Origin: Halorubrum distributum JCM 10118
GTDB taxonomy: Archaea; Halobacteriota; Halobacteria; Halobacteriales; Haloferacaceae
Assembly (NCBI RefSeq): GCF_000337335.1
Contig: NZ_AOJN01000053.1
Coordinates: 1 to 52,716 of the forward strand
Reading direction: 5' to 3'
Length of the DNA: 52,716 bases
Shown here: positions 49,611 to 52,716 of the stretch, piece after piece
How positions within the stretch are numbered: position 1 is the stretch's first letter
Layout of the letters: every line of letters begins with the position of its first letter
The notes under the pieces: model-generated
The model's database searches: none
Seen by the model: the letters and a program-made list of their open reading frames with translations, nothing else
Told to the model about the DNA's origin: nothing
Program-made: the position numbers and the translations under genes

Positions 49611-50474
49611 ATGCCCTCCGACGGATCGCCGAGGCCCGACCGCGGCCCGTCGCGCCCGCTCGCCCCCACGAGCCGCGGGGCGCTCGCGCTCGTCGTCGCG
49701 ACGAACCTCCTCCCCCTCGCCGGCGTCGTCGCGTTCGGCTGGCGCGTCGGCGAACTGCTCGCGGTGTACTGGATCGAGGTTGCCGCCCTCGTCCTCGCTC
49801 ACGCCGCCGCCGCGATGTTCGCGGAGCGACCGATCGTCTTGGAGGACCGCTCGTTCTACATCACCGGCTACGACGAGGACGCGGAGCGCGACGAGGTGTG
49901 GGAAAGCGACCCGACTCCGATTCGCCTCGTCTCGTGGCTCCCGCCGATCTACCGGCGGAACTTCCGCGTCGTCCGTCGGTCGCTGGGCGTGTTCGCGTTT
50001 CTGCTGTTCCCGCTGGTCCCGGTGGGGTGGGACGCGCTGTCGTATCTCACGCCCACGGTCGGACTCGCGGCGCTCGGCGTCTGCGGCGCGCAGGTCGCGG
50101 AGGTCCGCCGGGAGTTCTTCGCCGAGCGGGCGTACGAGGAGCGGTCGCCGTACATGGTCGTCGAGGCGGCCCAGCGCGTCGTCTTCTTCTACTTCGTCAT
50201 CGGAATGCTCACCGTCGTCCCGGTCACCGTCGGCGTCTTCGTCGTCGAGGCGGCCCTCGCTCCCGGGCTGCTCGACCGCGTCGCCGACGCGTTCGGCGTC
50301 GGGGCCGTCCTCCTCCCGTACCTCCTCCCGATCACGCTGGCGAAGGCGGTCGTCGAGTGGGGCCGGCGTCGGGCCGCCCGCGAGGACGACCCGGACGAGA
50401 TCGCGACGTGGTTCACCGGCGAGGACCCGCGCCGCGAGTGGAAGAAGGCGGAGGAGTCCGCCCGCGAGGGGTGA
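49611..50474 (+). CDS. DUF6498-like membrane protein
   Basis: 287 residues, about six hydrophobic segments (near 24-43, 47-70, 126-150, 158-175, 195-225, 235-255). The stretch GWRVGELLAVYWIEV between the first two helices is what I recall as the core of DUF6498. A soluble loop (about 75-125) has EDRSFYITGYDEDAERDEVW. Function unknown. It lies 61 nt before the RNase P gene on the same strand, within the region of housekeeping genes but not known to work with them. Confidence 0.75.
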   Translation: MPSDGSPRPDRGPSRPLAPTSRGALALVVATNLLPLAGVVAFGWRVGELLAVYWIEVAALVLAHAAAAMFAERPIVLEDRSFYITGYDEDAERDEVWESDPTPIRLVSWLPPIYRRNFRVVRRSLGVFAFLLFPLVPVGWDALSYLTPTVGLAALGVCGAQVAEVRREFFAERAYEERSPYMVVEAAQRVVFFYFVIGMLTVVPVTVGVFVVEAALAPGLLDRVADAFGVGAVLLPYLLPITLAKAVVEWGRRRAAREDDPDEIATWFTGEDPRREWKKAEESAREG

Positions 50475-50535
50475 CCCGCGGATCGGGAGCGCCGAAAGCG
50501 CAACGCCGATACGCTCGGCCGCGAAACGGGCCCTC

Positions 50536-51306
50536 ATGTACGAGGCCGTTCACGCCTACCCCGACGGGGAGGCGACCGTCGCGCGCCACGCCGCGACCGC
50601 CGCCCGGCACGGCTACGACGGGATCGTGGTGCGGACGCGCGACGCGCTGGATCCGGCCGTCGACGGAGAAAATTCGGCCGGTGACGGCGGATCGGCCGCC
50701 GCCGACACTGACGAGAGTCCCGTCCGCGACCCGCAGGCCCTCCGCGAGGAGTACGGGATCGACGTCGTCGACGCGGTCGAGATCGACGCCGACGACCCCA
50801 CGAGCGCCTCCGGCGCGGTCGGGAACTACCGCTCCGACCGGACCGCGGTCTGCGTCGTCGGGGGCGACGACGCCCTGAACCGGTTCGCGGTCGAGCAGGC
50901 TCGCGTCGACGCCCTCGTCCGCCCGATGGCGGGAGGCGGCGACTTCAACCACGTCCTCGCGAAGGCGGCGCGCGACAACGGGGTCCGCGTCGAGTTCGAC
51001 TTCGGCCCGGCGCTGCGCGCGACCGGCGGGAAGCGCGTCCGGGCGCTGGCGGACCTCCGGAAGCTCCGCGAGATCGTCTCCCACTACGACGCGCCGTACG
51101 TCGTGAGCGCGAACGCGCGCTCGCACCTCGAACTCCGGGCGCCCCGCGAACTGGTCGCGGTCGGCGAGGCGGTCGGGTTCGACGCCGAGTTCGTCCGCGA
51201 GGGGCTCCGTGCGTGGGGCGACCTCGTCGAGCGTAACCGCGACCGCCGCTCCGAGGGCTTCATAGAGCCGGGGGTCCGACGTGGCAGGTATGAAGAAGAC
51301 GGTTGA
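50536..51306 (+). CDS. rnp3: RNase P protein component 3 (Rpp30)
   Basis: 256 residues with the Rpp30 TIM-barrel-like pattern: MYEAVHAYPDGEATV, GYDGIVVRTRDAL, IDVVDAVEIDADDP, VCVVGGDDALNRFAVEQARVDALVRP, HVLAKAARDNGVRVEFDFGPAL, and PYVVSANARSHLELRAPREL. It binds the catalytic RNase P RNA and helps cut tRNA 5' leaders. An acidic insert lies near residues 43-63. ATG 50536 gives the family start. The methyltransferase gene overlaps its end by 17 nt, beginning the RNase P/proteasome operon. Confidence 0.92.
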   Translation: MYEAVHAYPDGEATVARHAATAARHGYDGIVVRTRDALDPAVDGENSAGDGGSAAADTDESPVRDPQALREEYGIDVVDAVEIDADDPTSASGAVGNYRSDRTAVCVVGGDDALNRFAVEQARVDALVRPMAGGGDFNHVLAKAARDNGVRVEFDFGPALRATGGKRVRALADLRKLREIVSHYDAPYVVSANARSHLELRAPRELVAVGEAVGFDAEFVREGLRAWGDLVERNRDRRSEGFIEPGVRRGRYEEDG

Positions 51307-51913
51307 GGAACACGCCGAGCGGTTCTCCGAGAAGGCGGCGGCGTACGACGACTCGAAGAGCGAGGAGTACCACGCCTGCGCGAGCCTCGTGATCGACCAC
51401 GCGGCGCCCGAGGTCGACGACGTGGTCCTCGACCTGGGCGCCGGCACCGGCGCCATCGCGCTCCCGGTCGCCGAGGACGCCGAGCGCGTCCTCGCGCGCG
51501 ACATCAGCGAGGGGATGATGGAGGAGGGGCGTCGGAAGGCCGAAGAGCGCGGGCACGACAACGTCGAGTTCGCGTACGGCGAGTTCCGCGACCCCGGCCT
51601 CGACCCGGACCAGCGCGTCGACGTCGTCACCTCGAACTTCGCGCTCCACCACCTCGCGGACGACGAGAAGCGCGAGGCGATCGGCGTGATGGCCGACACG
51701 GGAACGCGCCGGATCGTCCTCGGCGACGTCGCCTTCTTCGAGGAGCCGGACCCGGAGGCGCCGTTCTACAGCCCCCAGGTCGACGACCCCGCGACGGTCG
51801 GGACGCTGGTCGAGGCGTTCACCGACGAGGGGTTCGCGGTGACCGCGGTCGAGCGCGTCCACGACCAGGTGGCGGTGATCGTCGCGGAGCGGATCCGGGA
51901 GCTCCCGGCGTGA
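51290..51913 (+). CDS. SAM-dependent methyltransferase
   Basis: 207 residues with a class I methyltransferase domain: VVLDLGAGTGAIALPVAE (motif I, near residue 45), VLARDISEGMMEEG (motif II), VDVVTSNFALHHL (motif IV, near 110), and RRIVLGDVAFFEEP. It transfers methyl from S-adenosylmethionine to an unknown acceptor. It is encoded between the Rpp30 and Pop5 genes, so RNA or RNase P-linked modification is an attractive guess only. ATG 51290 overlaps the Rpp30 end; GTG 51281 is an alternative. Confidence 0.85.
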   Translation: MKKTVEEHAERFSEKAAAYDDSKSEEYHACASLVIDHAAPEVDDVVLDLGAGTGAIALPVAEDAERVLARDISEGMMEEGRRKAEERGHDNVEFAYGEFRDPGLDPDQRVDVVTSNFALHHLADDEKREAIGVMADTGTRRIVLGDVAFFEEPDPEAPFYSPQVDDPATVGTLVEAFTDEGFAVTAVERVHDQVAVIVAERIRELPA

Positions 51914-51920
51914 TCGCCCC

Positions 51921-52400
51921 GTGAAACACCTCCCGAAGCACCTCCGGCCGCGGTGGCGCTACCTCGCGGTCGGGATCGAGTCGCGGGCGGAGGCATCGAT
52001 CCGGCGGCGGGCGTTCCAGCGCGCGCTGTGGTACAGCGCCGGCAACCTCCTCGGGGACGCGGGCAGCGCCGACGCCGACCTCACGCTCCTGTCGTTCGCC
52101 CACGCAGACGGGACCGGGGAGGCCGTCGTCCGCGTCAGACACGGGCACGTCGACGACGCGCGCGCCGCGATCGCCTGCGTGAGCGAGGTCGACGACGAGC
52201 CGGTCGGAATCCTCGTCAGGGGGATTTCGGGGACGGTGCGTGCCTGTGAGGAAAGATATATGGGTCGCGCGACCCCCAGTTCGACACAGCGAGACGTCGC
52301 GTTCGAGGGCGCCGAGCGGCCCGCGGTCGTGCGCGGAGACGCGTGCGACGTGCGGGTCGAGTCGGGCCGCGTCGGCGCGACGACGTTCGATACCGAGTGA
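51921..52400 (+). CDS. rnp2: RNase P protein component 2 (Pop5)
   Basis: 159 residues: [79 protein letters not shown]. The Pop5/Rpp14 pattern is clear (RYL.V.I, a.W....L.G, V.R..G.VR). It binds RNase P RNA with Rpp30. The last 40 residues are an acidic extension. The start codon is GTG. The proteasome alpha gene starts 4 nt after its stop, the usual haloarchaeal order. Confidence 0.92.
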   Translation: MKHLPKHLRPRWRYLAVGIESRAEASIRRRAFQRALWYSAGNLLGDAGSADADLTLLSFAHADGTGEAVVRVRHGHVDDARAAIACVSEVDDEPVGILVRGISGTVRACEERYMGRATPSSTQRDVAFEGAERPAVVRGDACDVRVESGRVGATTFDTE

Positions 52401-52404
52401 TATC

Positions 52405-52716
52405 ATGCAGGGCCAATCCCAACAACAGGCGTACGACCGCGGCATCACAATCTTCTCTCCGGACGGCCGACTCTACCAGGTCGAGTACGCCCGGGAGGCG
52501 GTGAAACGAGGGACGGCGAGCGTCGGGATCCGCGCCGAGGACGGCGTCGTCCTCGCGGCCGACAAGCGCGCCCGCTCTCCCCTCATGGAGCCCGAGAGCA
52601 TCGAGAAGCTCCACAAGGCCGACGACCACGTCGGCGTCGCGAGCGCGGGCCACGTCGCCGACGCCCGCCAGCTCATCGACTTCGCGCGCCGCCAGGCACA
52701 GGTGAACCAGCTCCGC
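52405..52716 (+). CDS. psmA: Proteasome alpha subunit (partial, cut by the window end)
   Basis: The first 104 residues of the alpha subunit: [20 protein letters not shown], then [20 protein letters not shown] and [22 protein letters not shown], and [19 protein letters not shown]. The N-terminal gate segment ([20 protein letters not shown]) is nearly invariant. Alpha subunits form the outer rings of the 20S proteasome. It follows the Pop5 gene by 4 nt. The frame is open at 52716. Confidence 0.95.
   Translation, partial: MQGQSQQQAYDRGITIFSPDGRLYQVEYAREAVKRGTASVGIRAEDGVVLAADKRARSPLMEPESIEKLHKADDHVGVASAGHVADARQLIDFARRQAQVNQLR

Noticed and set aside
1-52716. CRISPR array, rRNA or tRNA genes
   Set aside because: No regularly spaced direct repeats, no conserved rRNA stretches and no cloverleaf were seen on either strand by eye.

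Overview
The window is chromosomal DNA from a halophilic archaeon of the Halobacteria, probably Halorubrum-like. Core genes are GC-rich, their proteins are strongly acidic, genes overlap by ATGA or GTGA, several starts lie about 27-30 nt downstream of TATA-like boxes (leaderless style), and many families are haloarchaeal or archaeal: archaeal L39e/L31e/L18Ae, aIF6, prefoldin alpha, Rpp30/Pop5 RNase P and the proteasome alpha subunit. The genus is inferred from style only.

Layout. 1-3.5 kb: end of an unknown gene, a small membrane protein, then the proline operon proC-proB-proA. 3.6-6.6 kb: an APC permease with a TrkA-N/RCK protein, and a second RCK protein transcribed divergently. 6.6-13.6 kb: an AT-richer accessory stretch with a lipoprotein hydrolase, a winged-helix/membrane-protein pair, a NikR-like regulator with an MFS carrier, and an IS4-type transposase, punctuated by copies of a short motif (AGTTGAGACTGG). 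13.6-17.3 kb: an UlaG-like lactonase, a long coiled-coil protein and a HisG-like protein. 17.3-19.1 kb: a ribbon-helix-helix protein and tyrosine recombinase, preceded by a dense cluster of GGATA boxes with inverted repeats. 19.4-21.6 kb: a second IS4-type transposase and two small unknown genes.

21.7-27.9 kb is an arsenic/metal resistance cluster: a 45-residue Cys-Cys protein, ArsR, an ArsP/SO_0444-type permease, a second ArsR, a cupin, ArsD, a double-domain ArsA, two proteins ending in Cys-Cys (resembling the halo-CC-star families), and an LMW-phosphatase-type arsenate reductase. No ArsB or Acr3 is visible. A shared box, TTCAAWTG, lies at three of its promoters. 28-37.6 kb is dominated by phosphorus genes: a secreted glycerophosphodiesterase, a four-gene Ugp-type ABC importer, a PPP-type phosphatase and polyphosphate kinase. 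37.7-43 kb holds a small CPxC protein, a transglutaminase-like protein with a DUF7511-like partner, a PAS histidine kinase and two membrane proteins, one PAP2-like.

43.1-52.7 kb is housekeeping: ftsY, prefoldin alpha, L18Ae, then an ABC-2 exporter pair that interrupts the usual archaeal order, then aIF6, L31e and L39e, an M20 peptidase, a DUF357 protein, a DUF6498-like membrane protein, and the RNase P/proteasome operon (Rpp30, methyltransferase, Pop5, psmA cut by the window end). No rRNA, tRNA or CRISPR array was found by eye. All functions rest on reading motifs and gene order; no database search was run.
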